Below are positions 1-9,068 of a stretch of DNA of 64,000 nt, one piece after another. The stretch's first letter is position 1. Each line of letters begins with the position of its first letter. The position numbers and the translations under genes were made by a program. Under the pieces are notes generated by a model that was given only the letters and a program-made list of their open reading frames with translations, was not told the origin of the DNA and searched no databases. The stretch comes from a virus. The stretch lies in IMG/VR virus record IMGVR_UViG_3300043570_002836, positions 1-64,000 of that record. The stretch is one strand, 5' to 3'.

Positions 1-1
1 T

Positions 2-604
2 GATACTCGTGGCACAGTTACTGAAGTTAATCAACAAACAGGTGAACAAAAACAAAGACCAATTAAACCTCACGAAACTGTTTGGGTTAAATACGAAGAA
101 ATTTTCACAGATAAGTACAAAATAATGGATGAAAAATATCGTAATCATTTATTTCAGTTTGAAGAGAATAAATATAATAGTGATATCGTTTTACCATATG
201 AACGTGTATGGACAAAACCTGTTACGTCATATGCAATGAACTACTCTAAATTTGACATATCATTGGCACCGATTAAAAATCACGTTTTCAACCGAGTTAA
301 ATCACAACTTAAAGTAATTGAGGCAGGGTTTTATAAGAAAGCGTTGATAGCATCTAATGTTGGTCCTTATACAATCGACTTGAAACATTCATTAAAAAAT
401 GGTAACTTTGTTGATGGTAACGCATTATTGGTCGATGAGGTAAAAAATCATAGTGATTGGTCAAAATTTGTTAAGAAGTTAGTTGACAACCCAAATATGA
501 TTATTGATATGGGTGAACGATTATATGAGACCGTTAAAGACAAATACGACTTGAGAAACGTTACTAAAGAAAGAGCTGAATTTTACAAATCTATAATTAA
601 ATAA
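2..604 (+). CDS. Glycosyltransferase, GT-B fold, C-terminal part (cut by window edge)
   Basis: The reading frame is open from the first bases of the window to the stop at 604, so the gene starts outside; an internal ATG at 125 is not the true start. The visible 200 residues look like the C-terminal nucleotide-sugar-binding half of a GT4-type glycosyltransferase: a segment reading KSQLKVIEAGFYKKALIASN, with the usual E-A-G and a following GPY, matches the donor-binding helix of that family. It is followed within 3 bases by an exonuclease gene and opens a + strand block rich in sugar genes. The acceptor cannot be told from this fragment. Confidence 0.6.
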   Translation, partial: DTRGTVTEVNQQTGEQKQRPIKPHETVWVKYEEIFTDKYKIMDEKYRNHLFQFEENKYNSDIVLPYERVWTKPVTSYAMNYSKFDISLAPIKNHVFNRVKSQLKVIEAGFYKKALIASNVGPYTIDLKHSLKNGNFVDGNALLVDEVKNHSDWSKFVKKLVDNPNMIIDMGERLYETVKDKYDLRNVTKERAEFYKSIIK

Positions 605-606
605 AA

Positions 607-1317
607 ATGATAAAAATACCAATTACAAAAATTTTATTCTTGGACATTGAGACGGTTGGAGCTTGTCCCGACTATGACTCATGTGCCGCTTTAGACACTG
701 ATATTGCTAATCAATTTGACAAATATTTTGATTGGTTTCAGAAAAGATTTCCTGAAGATGCCGCGGTAGAAATTGACCAAAAAAATTACATGTTTAAAAG
801 ACGTGCGGCATTAGTACCTGAATTCGCTAAAATCGTTTGTGTTAGTGTTGCGTTTGTTACTGACAAAGGTGAAACTAAAGCTCAAACATTTTCAGGTGGC
901 GATGAGAAAGAAGTTTTATTGGGGGTACAAAAATTACTTGATAGATGTGGAAAGTTAGATTTCTATCTATGTGGTCACAACTTAAAAAACTTCGATATTC
1001 CTATGTTGGCAAAACGTATGATTATTAATGGTTTATTACCACCATCAATCCTACCATCTTATGATACTAAACCTTGGGAGATTAAGGCAATCGACACAAA
1101 AGAAATTTGGCAATACGGGTCGTACACTTCAATTGGGTCTTTAGATTTAATGTGTACTTGTATGGAAGTACCATCACCAAAAGATGGTGAGGTTACTGGT
1201 GATAAGGTTCATGAAGCATATTGGGAAAAAAGTATGATAAAAGAAATTGCGGAATATTGTGAACGTGATGTTCAAGTATTAATTGATGTAATAAAAAAAT
1301 TAAAAGAATTAAAATGA
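607..1317 (+). CDS. Predicted 3'-5' exonuclease, PolB-exonuclease-like (DEDD)
   Basis: A 236-residue stand-alone exonuclease of the kind related to the proofreading domain of family B DNA polymerases. Exo I is seen as LFLDIETVG near residues 11-18 (catalytic D13, E15). Exo II is HNLKNFDIPML in the middle. Exo III is YCERDVQVL near the C-terminus. These are the metal ligands of RNase H-like DEDD exonucleases. The gene overlaps the next one (dUTPase) by 4 bases, so the two are probably translated together. A role in DNA replication, repair or nucleotide recycling is inferred. No polymerase domain is attached. Confidence 0.8.
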   Translation: MIKIPITKILFLDIETVGACPDYDSCAALDTDIANQFDKYFDWFQKRFPEDAAVEIDQKNYMFKRRAALVPEFAKIVCVSVAFVTDKGETKAQTFSGGDEKEVLLGVQKLLDRCGKLDFYLCGHNLKNFDIPMLAKRMIINGLLPPSILPSYDTKPWEIKAIDTKEIWQYGSYTSIGSLDLMCTCMEVPSPKDGEVTGDKVHEAYWEKSMIKEIAEYCERDVQVLIDVIKKLKELK

Positions 1318-1922
1318 CAAATCCTGAAAATTACGATTTTTATAATGAACGTATGAAAGAAATTGATGATATCATGAAAACTGATTTAGATGATGAAGAT
1401 ACTGAAGATTTTGATAGTATTTTAAATGAGTTAGGTGTTAATATTGATGACATTGAATCTGAGTTTAATGACTATGTTCCTAAACTTGAATTAGGTTACA
1501 CTAAACTACATGAAGATGCCGTCGAACCTAAATACAATTACGAAAGTGATTCGGGGTTTGATTTACATTCAACGGAAAAAATCGTTGTATCAGCATTTGG
1601 TAGAGTACTTGTGCCAACAGGTATTTCATTAGATATTAAAGATGGGTTTGAAGTTCAAGTTAGGTCTAAGAGTGGTTTAGCTTTAAACCAAGGGTTAATG
1701 TGTTTAAACTCACCTGGTACTGTGGATAACGGTTATACAGGTGAAGTTAAGGTAATCATTTTTAATACAAATAAAGAACCTTTTACTATCACTAAAGGTA
1801 TGAAGGTAGCACAAGCGGTGTTATGTCCCGTAGTTAACGGAAAATGGGTTGAATTGGTCCAAAAGGGTACTATCAAAAATAAAGAACGTGGAGAAAACGG
1901 GTTTGGTTCAACAGGAATTTAA
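1314..1922 (+). CDS. dut: dUTP diphosphatase with an acidic N-terminal extension
   Basis: Trimeric-type dUTPase, which hydrolyses dUTP to dUMP and pyrophosphate. Motif 1 is DSGFDLHS (about residues 79-86), motif 2 RSKSGLA, motif 3 SPGTVDNGYTGEV, motif 4 near MKVAQAV, and motif 5 RGENGFGSTG at the C-terminus, so all five are present. The first 55-60 residues are an acidic extension (many D and E) that ordinary dUTPases lack; its role is unknown. The start overlaps the exonuclease stop by 4 bases. Together the pair suggests control of uracil in phage DNA. Confidence 0.93.
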   Translation: MTNPENYDFYNERMKEIDDIMKTDLDDEDTEDFDSILNELGVNIDDIESEFNDYVPKLELGYTKLHEDAVEPKYNYESDSGFDLHSTEKIVVSAFGRVLVPTGISLDIKDGFEVQVRSKSGLALNQGLMCLNSPGTVDNGYTGEVKVIIFNTNKEPFTITKGMKVAQAVLCPVVNGKWVELVQKGTIKNKERGENGFGSTGI

Positions 1923-1932
1923 ATAAGTAAAA

Positions 1933-3435
1933 ATGATAACAATAATTTACTCAACACATAAAGATGAAGATTATAACGATAAGTTTAACGACCATCTTGT
2001 ATTAACATCAGGACTTCAGTGGGTAGAGATTTTACCCTATGTAAATCATAACGAATACTCATTATCCGAACTTTACAATAAAGGTATTAAAGAATCAAAG
2101 TACGATATTGTGGTATGTTGTCATAATGACATTAAACTTGAGAAAAATTGGGGTAAAAAATTATTAGAAGATTTTAATAACAACCCTGACTTTGCAATTA
2201 TTGGTAAAGCTGGTAGTTGTTATTTACCTGAATCAGGTGTTTATTGGGAACGACTTCATCAAACAATGGTTGGTCAAGTATACCATCACCCTGATGGACA
2301 AAAGAAATTTTTAAGTAAATATTCGCCTAAATTACCGTTTATTGTTCCTGTTGTAACTATTGATGGTTTATTTATGTCGTTTGACAAAACAAAGATAAAA
2401 CATAATTTTGATGAGACCATGGGACGTTTTCATTTTTATGACCATGGTTTTTGTTTACCAAATTACATTGATGGTGTTAAGATAGGTGTTACCTCATCAT
2501 TTGAAATTACTCATCAATCAGTTGGACAACCGAACCAAGAGTTTTATGATACAAAGGCAAAGTTTGTTGAGAAATATAAATCGGTATTACCTTTAGATTT
2601 AAAACCTGAATCAATATACGTCCCTGAAATTAAAGAAAAACAAATTAAAAATATTGGTAAAGTTGCGGTTATAATTCCCACAAAGAGTAAATTGAATTTA
2701 TTATTTGATTGTGTTGATTCATTTCACAAACACTGTAATTCATCATTGTATGATATTTTTATTGCCGATACAGGTTCATCAGTAGAGGAAACAGAATTAA
2801 TTAAAACAAGATATGAAAATACTAATGTTAAATTAATCGAATTCGATTATTATAATTTTGGTAAGATAAATAATGAAGTTGTAAAATACCATATTGGTAA
2901 TGAATACGAATTTATTTTGTTTTGTAACAATGATATTAAGTTGTTGAACAATGCGATTTATGGTATGTTGAAAGTCTTTAAAGAAAATACTAAGGTTGGA
3001 ACTGTTGGGGGTAGATTACATTTTGAAGATAAAACCATTCAGCATGATGGAATTATACTTTTTGTTGATAAAAGTAGTAATATCCGATTGAGTCATAAAA
3101 ATTTAACAAATTATTATAATTATTCGACAACCCTAACTAAGGAAACGGGTAATACAGGTGGGTTATTGATGATTAAAAAAGACATTTTTGAAAAATGTGG
3201 GTATTTTAATGAAAACTATATTAGTTGTTTTGAAGATGTTGAGTTAAATTTAAAATGTGTGACATTGGGGTTGACAAATTATTGTGATGGAAACATTGTT
3301 GCATATCATTATGAAGGTCAAACAAGAAATGAAGACGGTGAGAAAGAAACTAACGTTCAACAAGACTACGTAAATAATTTACTACCTTTTTTAATCAGAA
3401 ATCGTGATAAAATAAAACAGTGTGTACTGAATTAA
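1933..3435 (+). CDS. Two-domain glycosyltransferase, family 2 type
   Basis: A 500-residue protein with two glycosyltransferase-like halves. The N-terminal half (about 1-210) begins ITIIYSTHKDEDYND and has VVCCHNDIKL, a GT-A-like nucleotide-binding pattern. The C-terminal half (about 240-480) is a clearer family 2 domain: VAVIIPTKSK, IFIADTGSS, ILFCNNDIKL in place of DxD, then a glycine-rich acceptor loop (ETGNTGGLLM) and FEDVELNLKC. The cytoplasmic enzyme should move a sugar from a nucleotide donor to a glycan or protein. The neighbours are further sugar genes. Confidence 0.8.
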   Translation: MITIIYSTHKDEDYNDKFNDHLVLTSGLQWVEILPYVNHNEYSLSELYNKGIKESKYDIVVCCHNDIKLEKNWGKKLLEDFNNNPDFAIIGKAGSCYLPESGVYWERLHQTMVGQVYHHPDGQKKFLSKYSPKLPFIVPVVTIDGLFMSFDKTKIKHNFDETMGRFHFYDHGFCLPNYIDGVKIGVTSSFEITHQSVGQPNQEFYDTKAKFVEKYKSVLPLDLKPESIYVPEIKEKQIKNIGKVAVIIPTKSKLNLLFDCVDSFHKHCNSSLYDIFIADTGSSVEETELIKTRYENTNVKLIEFDYYNFGKINNEVVKYHIGNEYEFILFCNNDIKLLNNAIYGMLKVFKENTKVGTVGGRLHFEDKTIQHDGIILFVDKSSNIRLSHKNLTNYYNYSTTLTKETGNTGGLLMIKKDIFEKCGYFNENYISCFEDVELNLKCVTLGLTNYCDGNIVAYHYEGQTRNEDGEKETNVQQDYVNNLLPFLIRNRDKIKQCVLN

Positions 3436-3452
3436 TAAAATTAGAAGAATAT

Positions 3453-3707
3453 ATGGAAACAGTTGGTAATTTAATTGATAAATTAACAGTGACTAATATT
3501 AGAATTTGGATGGCTGAGGATATTAAACGAAATGTTAATGCCACCGACTCAGATATTGCTAAAGCGACTAAAGTAACAAATATTGCTAATCAACAAAGAA
3601 ACGATTTAATTCAAGAAATTGATGAAATGATTAATGATATTTTAATAAACCAAAAACCTCAAAAACTTTATAAACAAGGAAGTACTAAAATGTATGGAAA
3701 AGATTAA
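3453..3707 (+). CDS. Small helical protein of unknown function, DUF4254-like
   Basis: I chose the ATG at 3453; an in-frame GTG at 3420 would add 11 residues (including LIKLEEY) and overlap the upstream stop. The protein is predicted almost fully helical, with VGNLIDKLTVTNIRIWMAED near the start and a second helix with QQRNDLIQEIDEM. This resembles small proteins found in surface-polysaccharide clusters (DUF4254 type); I infer this from pattern only. It overlaps the next gene by 14 bases and sits between two glycosyltransferase-like genes, so a role in glycan assembly is plausible. Confidence 0.6.
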   Translation: METVGNLIDKLTVTNIRIWMAEDIKRNVNATDSDIAKATKVTNIANQQRNDLIQEIDEMINDILINQKPQKLYKQGSTKMYGKD

Positions 3708-4467
3708 TTTTATTTGTGGTGGAAAAACGGGAGATTTATTACATAACTTAATGGTTATTAAAACAATATGTGAATCTAATAACTTTAAAGGTGTTTTATA
3801 TATAACAAACAATGGAGGTTATGGTGGTGATTACTTCCATTTTGATATTGAGAAAACGTATGATGATTTAGAACCAATGATTATGTCTCAAGACTATATC
3901 GAATCATTCCATATTTTAATAGATGGGGAAAACATTGGTAATTTTATTAATTTAAATCAGTGGAGATGGTCTAAATTATTTTTTAAAAGTAATTGGATTG
4001 ACTTATTATGTGATAATTATCAAATTGACCCCCCAATAGAACCATGGATAAAATCAAATAAAATTGAAGGACTTGAAGAGACAATTTTAATTCATAGAAG
4101 CTTACATAGACACACACCTAATTTTCCTTGGGAAAAAATCGTTAATGACAATAGGTGTAAATTTATAACTAACATAAATTCAATAGAAGAATACGACTCA
4201 TTCCCATTTAAAGATAAAGTTGAATTACTGACTTGTAATACCTTTAATGATTTTGTACAATCAATTAACTCTTGTAAATTTTTCATCGGTAATATGTCAA
4301 CACCTTTAGCGATATCACATGGTTTAGGTAAACCTCATTTATGTGAATTATATAGTGTTGATGAAATACACTACATTGGTGATGAAAAATATGTTAAAGA
4401 CTATTTTTACATTTCACCAAGTGGTAATAATAACTTGGACGGAATTGATAGATATCTTAACTTATGA
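3694..4467 (+). CDS. GT9-like (heptosyltransferase-like) glycosyltransferase
   Basis: 257 residues with an N-terminal KINFICGGKTGDLLHNLMVI, like the G-x-GD-x-L-x-x-x-P start of ADP-heptose-type glycosyltransferases, and a C-terminal half with CKFFIGNMSTPLAISHGLGK, like the nucleotide-sugar site of GT9 enzymes (a G-x-(D/N)-(T/S) with nearby H-G-L-G-K). The protein is shorter than usual GT9 enzymes (about 320-350 residues). Its start overlaps the upstream gene and its stop overlaps the next start by 4 bases. The substrate is unknown. Confidence 0.6.
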   Translation: MEKINFICGGKTGDLLHNLMVIKTICESNNFKGVLYITNNGGYGGDYFHFDIEKTYDDLEPMIMSQDYIESFHILIDGENIGNFINLNQWRWSKLFFKSNWIDLLCDNYQIDPPIEPWIKSNKIEGLEETILIHRSLHRHTPNFPWEKIVNDNRCKFITNINSIEEYDSFPFKDKVELLTCNTFNDFVQSINSCKFFIGNMSTPLAISHGLGKPHLCELYSVDEIHYIGDEKYVKDYFYISPSGNNNLDGIDRYLNL

Positions 4468-5402
4468 AGAAAATTTTAATAACAGGTCCTTTAGGTCAAG
4501 ATGGTATAATATTAACTGAATTATTACAGGATAAGTATGAACTACATGGTGTATGTAGAATGACGTATTCCGTAAAAAAATTAAATGACCATAAAAAAAA
4601 TTATAATATTGATTTATGTATGTCTGAATTAACGGACATCGGATATGTTGATTTTTTAATTAAAAATCTGAATCCTGATATTGTCATAAACTTTGCGGGT
4701 GAAACTGATGTTATTAATCCGTGGTTGGATACTTATAAAACATTTGAACAAAATTATATTATCCCCTCAAATATTTTAGATTCAATCGTTAAACATAATA
4801 AAAACATATTTTTCTTTCAGGCGTCATCGTCATTAATGTATGGTAGGTCAGATGAAAAAATTATTACGGAAAATAGTAAATTCTCACCAATGTATCCTTA
4901 TGGAGTTTCTAAATTAACTACTCATAATTTAATTAATGAATATCGACACCAATACGGATTAAAATGTTCGTCAGGTATCTTTTTCAACCATGAGTCAAAT
5001 TATAGAAGTGATAAGTTCATTAGTAAAAAATTATCAACTTTAGTTAGTGAAATAATAAAAGGTAATACAACCAAAATAAAATTATATGATTTAAATTTTA
5101 ATAGGGATATTAGTCACGCCGAGGATTTTATGAGGGGAGTTGAATTAATTATTGAAAACGAAATAAATGATGATTTTATTTTTAGTAGTGGACATTTAAC
5201 AAATGTGCTTGAGTTCTCTAAAAAGTTTTTCTCTCTACATAATTTAAATTTTTATGACTATATTGATTATACCGATTCAGGAAATTACCCAAACGATTAC
5301 TCAATAATTGGTGATAATTCTAAATTAAAATCAATTGGTTGGGAACCAAAATATGATATTAATGGGTTAATAACTGATATGGTGAATAAAGAGATTATAT
5401 AA
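4464..5402 (+). CDS. NAD(P)-dependent epimerase/dehydratase, Gmd-like
   Basis: Extended short-chain dehydrogenase fold. The cofactor loop is ITGPLGQDG near residues 6-14, a GxxGxxG variant with the QDG seen in GDP-mannose 4,6-dehydratases. The catalytic S/T region is ASSSLMYG and the Tyr-Lys pair is in YPYGVSKL. It resembles the genuine Gmd encoded further down (9049-10035), including the N-H-E-S region, but is more divergent. The substrate is probably a nucleotide sugar; which one is unclear. It sits 5 bases upstream of the next glycosyltransferase-like gene. Confidence 0.75.
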   Translation: MKKILITGPLGQDGIILTELLQDKYELHGVCRMTYSVKKLNDHKKNYNIDLCMSELTDIGYVDFLIKNLNPDIVINFAGETDVINPWLDTYKTFEQNYIIPSNILDSIVKHNKNIFFFQASSSLMYGRSDEKIITENSKFSPMYPYGVSKLTTHNLINEYRHQYGLKCSSGIFFNHESNYRSDKFISKKLSTLVSEIIKGNTTKIKLYDLNFNRDISHAEDFMRGVELIIENEINDDFIFSSGHLTNVLEFSKKFFSLHNLNFYDYIDYTDSGNYPNDYSIIGDNSKLKSIGWEPKYDINGLITDMVNKEII

Positions 5403-5407
5403 CCAAT

Positions 5408-6328
5408 ATGAACGTAGCATTTATTAATCACACACAAAAACAATGTGGTGTTTATCAATATGGTAAACGTGTCTCGGACATACTAAAAACTGATGATAGA
5501 TATTCTTTAGAGTATATTGAATGTGATAGTTATGGGGAGTTTTCATCACAAATTAATGATAAACATTTTTCCCATATAATATACAATTGGCATCCATCGA
5601 CAATGTCATGGTTAAATATTGAAATTACCAATAGTTTTAAAGATAACTCGAAACAACTAATAGTATATCACGAAACTTCGTTACCAACTCATTTATCAGT
5701 TGATGGATTGATAATGACTGATTTATCCGAAAATAGAGAATTAAAACGGTTTTCCTTACCTAGACCAATTTATGAAATTGATTTACCTAACGTTAAAAAT
5801 GAAAAAATTAAAATTGGTAGTTTTGGGTTTGGGTTTAATAATAAAGGTTTTGAACGGATATGTGATGTGATAAATAAAAATTTTGATAACGCAATAATAC
5901 ATCTTCATATCACAAACGCATTTTTCGGTGATAAAAATAAAACCATATCTAACGGGGTAATTGATAGATGTAAATCGTTAATGAATGGTAAAACTAATGA
6001 ACTAATTATTACGACAGATTTCTTAGATAATCAAGATATTTTAAATTTTTTAAATGAGAATGATGTTAATATTTTCCTATATGACAATATGCCAGGGAGA
6101 GGGTTATCTTCAGTGATTGATTATGCGGTTAGTGTCAACACACCATTAATTGTGAATAATTCTAATATGTTTAGACATTTATTATCAGATAGACCAAGTA
6201 TATCAATTGATAATGATGATATTAAATCAATAATCGGACGTGGTAAAAAAGATTTGGTTTACTTCAGAGATAAATGGTGTAACTTAAATCTTAAAAATAA
6301 ATTTTTAGAAATTTTAAATGAAATATGA
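5408..6328 (+). CDS. GT4-like glycosyltransferase (divergent)
   Basis: 306 residues starting MNVAFINHTQKQCGVYQYG, the N-terminal acceptor-domain pattern of GT-B enzymes. The centre has KIGSFGFGFNNKGFERI, like the F-G-x-x-x-x-x-K-G-x-x-x-L donor-domain entry of GT4 enzymes. Toward the end is MPGRGLSSVIDYAVSVNTPL in place of the E-x-x-x-x-x-x-E/G motif. The similarity is structural in style, so the family call is an inference. It overlaps the following FkbM-type gene by 4 bases. Confidence 0.55.
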   Translation: MNVAFINHTQKQCGVYQYGKRVSDILKTDDRYSLEYIECDSYGEFSSQINDKHFSHIIYNWHPSTMSWLNIEITNSFKDNSKQLIVYHETSLPTHLSVDGLIMTDLSENRELKRFSLPRPIYEIDLPNVKNEKIKIGSFGFGFNNKGFERICDVINKNFDNAIIHLHITNAFFGDKNKTISNGVIDRCKSLMNGKTNELIITTDFLDNQDILNFLNENDVNIFLYDNMPGRGLSSVIDYAVSVNTPLIVNNSNMFRHLLSDRPSISIDNDDIKSIIGRGKKDLVYFRDKWCNLNLKNKFLEILNEI

Positions 6329-6933
6329 AATATTATTCACAATCAAACCAAGACAAATGGGTCGTAGAATTTCTAAATTTTAAAAAAAATGGGTATTTTA
6401 TCGAATTGGGAGCGTATGATGGTATACAAACAAGTAATACCTATTATATGGAAAAAAATTTAGAGTGGGATGGTATTTGTGTGGAAGCAAATCCTTCCGT
6501 GTATAAATTATTAGTTAAAAATCGAAAATCAAAAAACATTAACGTAGCGTTAACTGACTACGTAGGTGAATGTTTTTTTACCAATGATAAGATTACCACC
6601 GATGGTATTAAAGTACCTTGTAACACGTTAGAAAATATCTTAAATGAAAATGGGTGTCCAAAAGATATTGATTATTTATCAATAGATATTGAGGGATATG
6701 AGTATATCGTTCTTAAAGATTTTAATTTTAGTAATTGGAATATTAGTCTAATGACTGTTGAACATAACTTATATTGTGATGGTAATGACAGGAAGGATAA
6801 ACTTTATGAACTATTAACTAATAATGGTTTTACTAGAGTTGTTGAGGATGCCCCGTGTTTAGATACAAATCCGTCATACCACAATCAACCTTATGAGGAT
6901 TGGTACATAAATAATAAATTATTAAATAAATAA
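6325..6933 (+). CDS. FkbM-family SAM-dependent methyltransferase
   Basis: 202 residues with the FkbM (Methyltransf_21) pattern: a start with SQSNQDKWVVEFLN, motif I IELGAYDGIQTSNT, GICVEANPSVYKLL, and the family hallmark YLSIDIEGYEYIVL. The enzyme should transfer a methyl group from S-adenosylmethionine, typically to a sugar hydroxyl. It lies within the sugar block, overlaps the upstream gene by 4 bases and is 3 bases from the next methyltransferase. O-methylation of a phage-made or host glycan is inferred. Confidence 0.85.
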   Translation: MKYYSQSNQDKWVVEFLNFKKNGYFIELGAYDGIQTSNTYYMEKNLEWDGICVEANPSVYKLLVKNRKSKNINVALTDYVGECFFTNDKITTDGIKVPCNTLENILNENGCPKDIDYLSIDIEGYEYIVLKDFNFSNWNISLMTVEHNLYCDGNDRKDKLYELLTNNGFTRVVEDAPCLDTNPSYHNQPYEDWYINNKLLNK

Positions 6934-6936
6934 ATT

Positions 6937-8157
6937 ATGGAAGAATTATTTACGTTAGGGAACTTATATGTTTCCGACTTTTTAAAAGATGGTGAATCAC
7001 CAAGAGGTGGTTCTGTAGAAATGAAAATGATGTTAGAACCTGAAACGGGTTCTGTTAGATTAGAGAATATCGCACCATTAGATACAATGTACGGTAAATA
7101 TTGGTATAGGTCAGGTATTAATCACACAATGAAGAAAGAATTAAAGTCTATTGTTAATTCAATAACAGATGTTGTATCATTGAAAGAGAATGACTTATGG
7201 ATTGATATTGCGTGTAATGATGGAACATTATTGAGTTACGTTCCTGATAACTTAATTAAAGTTGGGATTGACCCTGTTGATGATTCATTTAAAAAAGAAT
7301 CTGAAAAACACTCTAATTTAATTATTCAGGATTATTTTTCATCAAAAGTATTCCAAGAATCTAAGTTTGGTAACCTTAAAGCTAAGGTTATTACAACAAT
7401 TGCAATGTTCTATGATTTAGAAGAACCTAAAAAATTTGTTAATGACATCGTTGAAGTTTTAGATGATAATGGTGTTTGGGTACTACAATTATCGTACACC
7501 CCATTAATGATTGAACAATTAGCATTTGATAATATATGTCATGAACATGTGTATTATTATTCGTTATTCAACATTCGAAAAATGTTTAAAGAGTGTGGGA
7601 TTGACGTTGTTGATGTTCAATTAAACGACACCAATGGTGGGTCTTTTAGAATTTATTGTATGAAAGAAACTGCCGATAAACGTAAATTTGGTACACAACC
7701 ATATCGTGACGTATGTAATTTTAGATTAAATTCTACGTTAGAGTATGAGAAAACATTAGGTTTAGACACCCCAAAAATTTGGTTAGATTTTTATGATAGA
7801 ATCAATGAACTAAAAGAAAAAACGGTTTCATTTATTAAAGAGGAGAAAGCCAAAGGTAAAGTTATATGGGGTTATGGTGCGTCAACCAAAGGAAACACAT
7901 TATTACAATATTTTGGGTTAGATAACACATTGATAGACGGAATTGCTGAAAGAAGTATTTATAAATTTGGATTAAAAACTGTGGGAACAAATATTCCTAT
8001 TTATTCTGAGGATGAAATGAGAAAGGCTAAACCCGACTATTTGTTGGTATTACCATGGCATTTCATTAACGAATTTATTGAACGAGAATCCGAATTTATA
8101 AACAGAGGAGGTAAGTTCATAGTACCTTGTCCATCTTTTGAAATAATTGGGTTATAA
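6937..8157 (+). CDS. Sugar C-methyltransferase-like protein, zinc cysteines lost
   Basis: 406 residues arranged like NDP-hexose C-methyltransferases: N-terminal region with LGNLYVSDFLKDG, SAM-binding DIACNDGTLLSYV, a CHEHVYYYSL segment, then a C-terminal domain with WGYGASTKGNTLLQYFG and a final VPCPSFEI. In characterised relatives the N-terminal part has four cysteines that bind zinc; here the equivalent positions carry no CxxC pair, so the zinc site seems lost. It is directly followed (1-base overlap) by GDP-fucose synthase, so a branched or methylated deoxysugar is a likely product. Confidence 0.75.
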   Translation: MEELFTLGNLYVSDFLKDGESPRGGSVEMKMMLEPETGSVRLENIAPLDTMYGKYWYRSGINHTMKKELKSIVNSITDVVSLKENDLWIDIACNDGTLLSYVPDNLIKVGIDPVDDSFKKESEKHSNLIIQDYFSSKVFQESKFGNLKAKVITTIAMFYDLEEPKKFVNDIVEVLDDNGVWVLQLSYTPLMIEQLAFDNICHEHVYYYSLFNIRKMFKECGIDVVDVQLNDTNGGSFRIYCMKETADKRKFGTQPYRDVCNFRLNSTLEYEKTLGLDTPKIWLDFYDRINELKEKTVSFIKEEKAKGKVIWGYGASTKGNTLLQYFGLDNTLIDGIAERSIYKFGLKTVGTNIPIYSEDEMRKAKPDYLLVLPWHFINEFIERESEFINRGGKFIVPCPSFEIIGL

Positions 8158-9068
8158 TGGAAAAGACTTTAGTTACAGGCGGATATGGATTAGTAGGTTC
8201 TGAATTTACGGGACCTAATTATATCCCATTATCATCAAGTGAATGTGATTTAAGAAATAGAAATGAAATTGATAGTATTTTAAATAAAATTAATTTCGAT
8301 TCAATAATACATTGTGCTGGTAGAGTTGGTGGTGTTGGAGGTAACATGAGTCGTAAAGGTGAATTTTTTCATGATAACATAATGATGAATACCAATGTTA
8401 TTGAATCGGCGAGAGTTCATGGTATTAAAAATTTGGTAGCATTTTTGTCCACATGTATATTTCCTAATCAGATTGATTATCCGTTATCCGAAAATAAAAT
8501 TCATTTAGGACCACCACATTTTTCAAATGATGCTTACGCATACGCTAAAAGAATGAGTGATATTCAAATACGTGCGTATAAAGAACAATATGGATTAAAT
8601 TATAAATCGGTAATACCAACAAACATATATGGTCCAAATGATAATTATGATATACAAGATGGACATGTTATTCCATCATTAATTCATAAATGTTATTTAG
8701 CTAAAGAAAATGATACCCCATTAGTTATTTGGGGTTCAGGAAAACCATTAAGAGAATTTATATTTAGTGGGGATGTTGCAAAATTAACTGAGTGGGTTTT
8801 GTATGAATATAATGAAACTGAACCGATAATTCTTTCGACATCGGATGAAATATCAATTAAAGAAGTTGTTACCATTATTACTGAAATTATGGATTTTAAT
8901 GGTGAGATTATTTACGACTCAACAAAACCTGATGGTCAATTTAGAAAACCTTCCAATAATTCCAAAATAAAAAAATACTTACCAGAATTCAAATTTACCC
9001 CACTTTATGATGGGTTAAAAGAAACAATAAACTATTTTATAGTTAATTATGAAAACATACGAAAATAA
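8157..9068 (+). CDS. fcl: GDP-L-fucose synthase
   Basis: Epimerase/reductase that turns GDP-4-keto-6-deoxymannose into GDP-L-fucose. The cofactor loop is TGGYGLVGS near residues 7-15. The family signature AGRVGGVGGN is at about 54-63, the catalytic serine region at LSTCIFP, and Tyr-Lys at AYAYAKRM. NIYGPNDNYD and WGSGKPLREFI also match the family. Length (303) is normal. The gene overlaps gmd by 20 bases. The two enzymes form the complete two-step route from GDP-mannose to GDP-fucose. Confidence 0.92.
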   Translation: MEKTLVTGGYGLVGSEFTGPNYIPLSSSECDLRNRNEIDSILNKINFDSIIHCAGRVGGVGGNMSRKGEFFHDNIMMNTNVIESARVHGIKNLVAFLSTCIFPNQIDYPLSENKIHLGPPHFSNDAYAYAKRMSDIQIRAYKEQYGLNYKSVIPTNIYGPNDNYDIQDGHVIPSLIHKCYLAKENDTPLVIWGSGKPLREFIFSGDVAKLTEWVLYEYNETEPIILSTSDEISIKEVVTIITEIMDFNGEIIYDSTKPDGQFRKPSNNSKIKKYLPEFKFTPLYDGLKETINYFIVNYENIRK

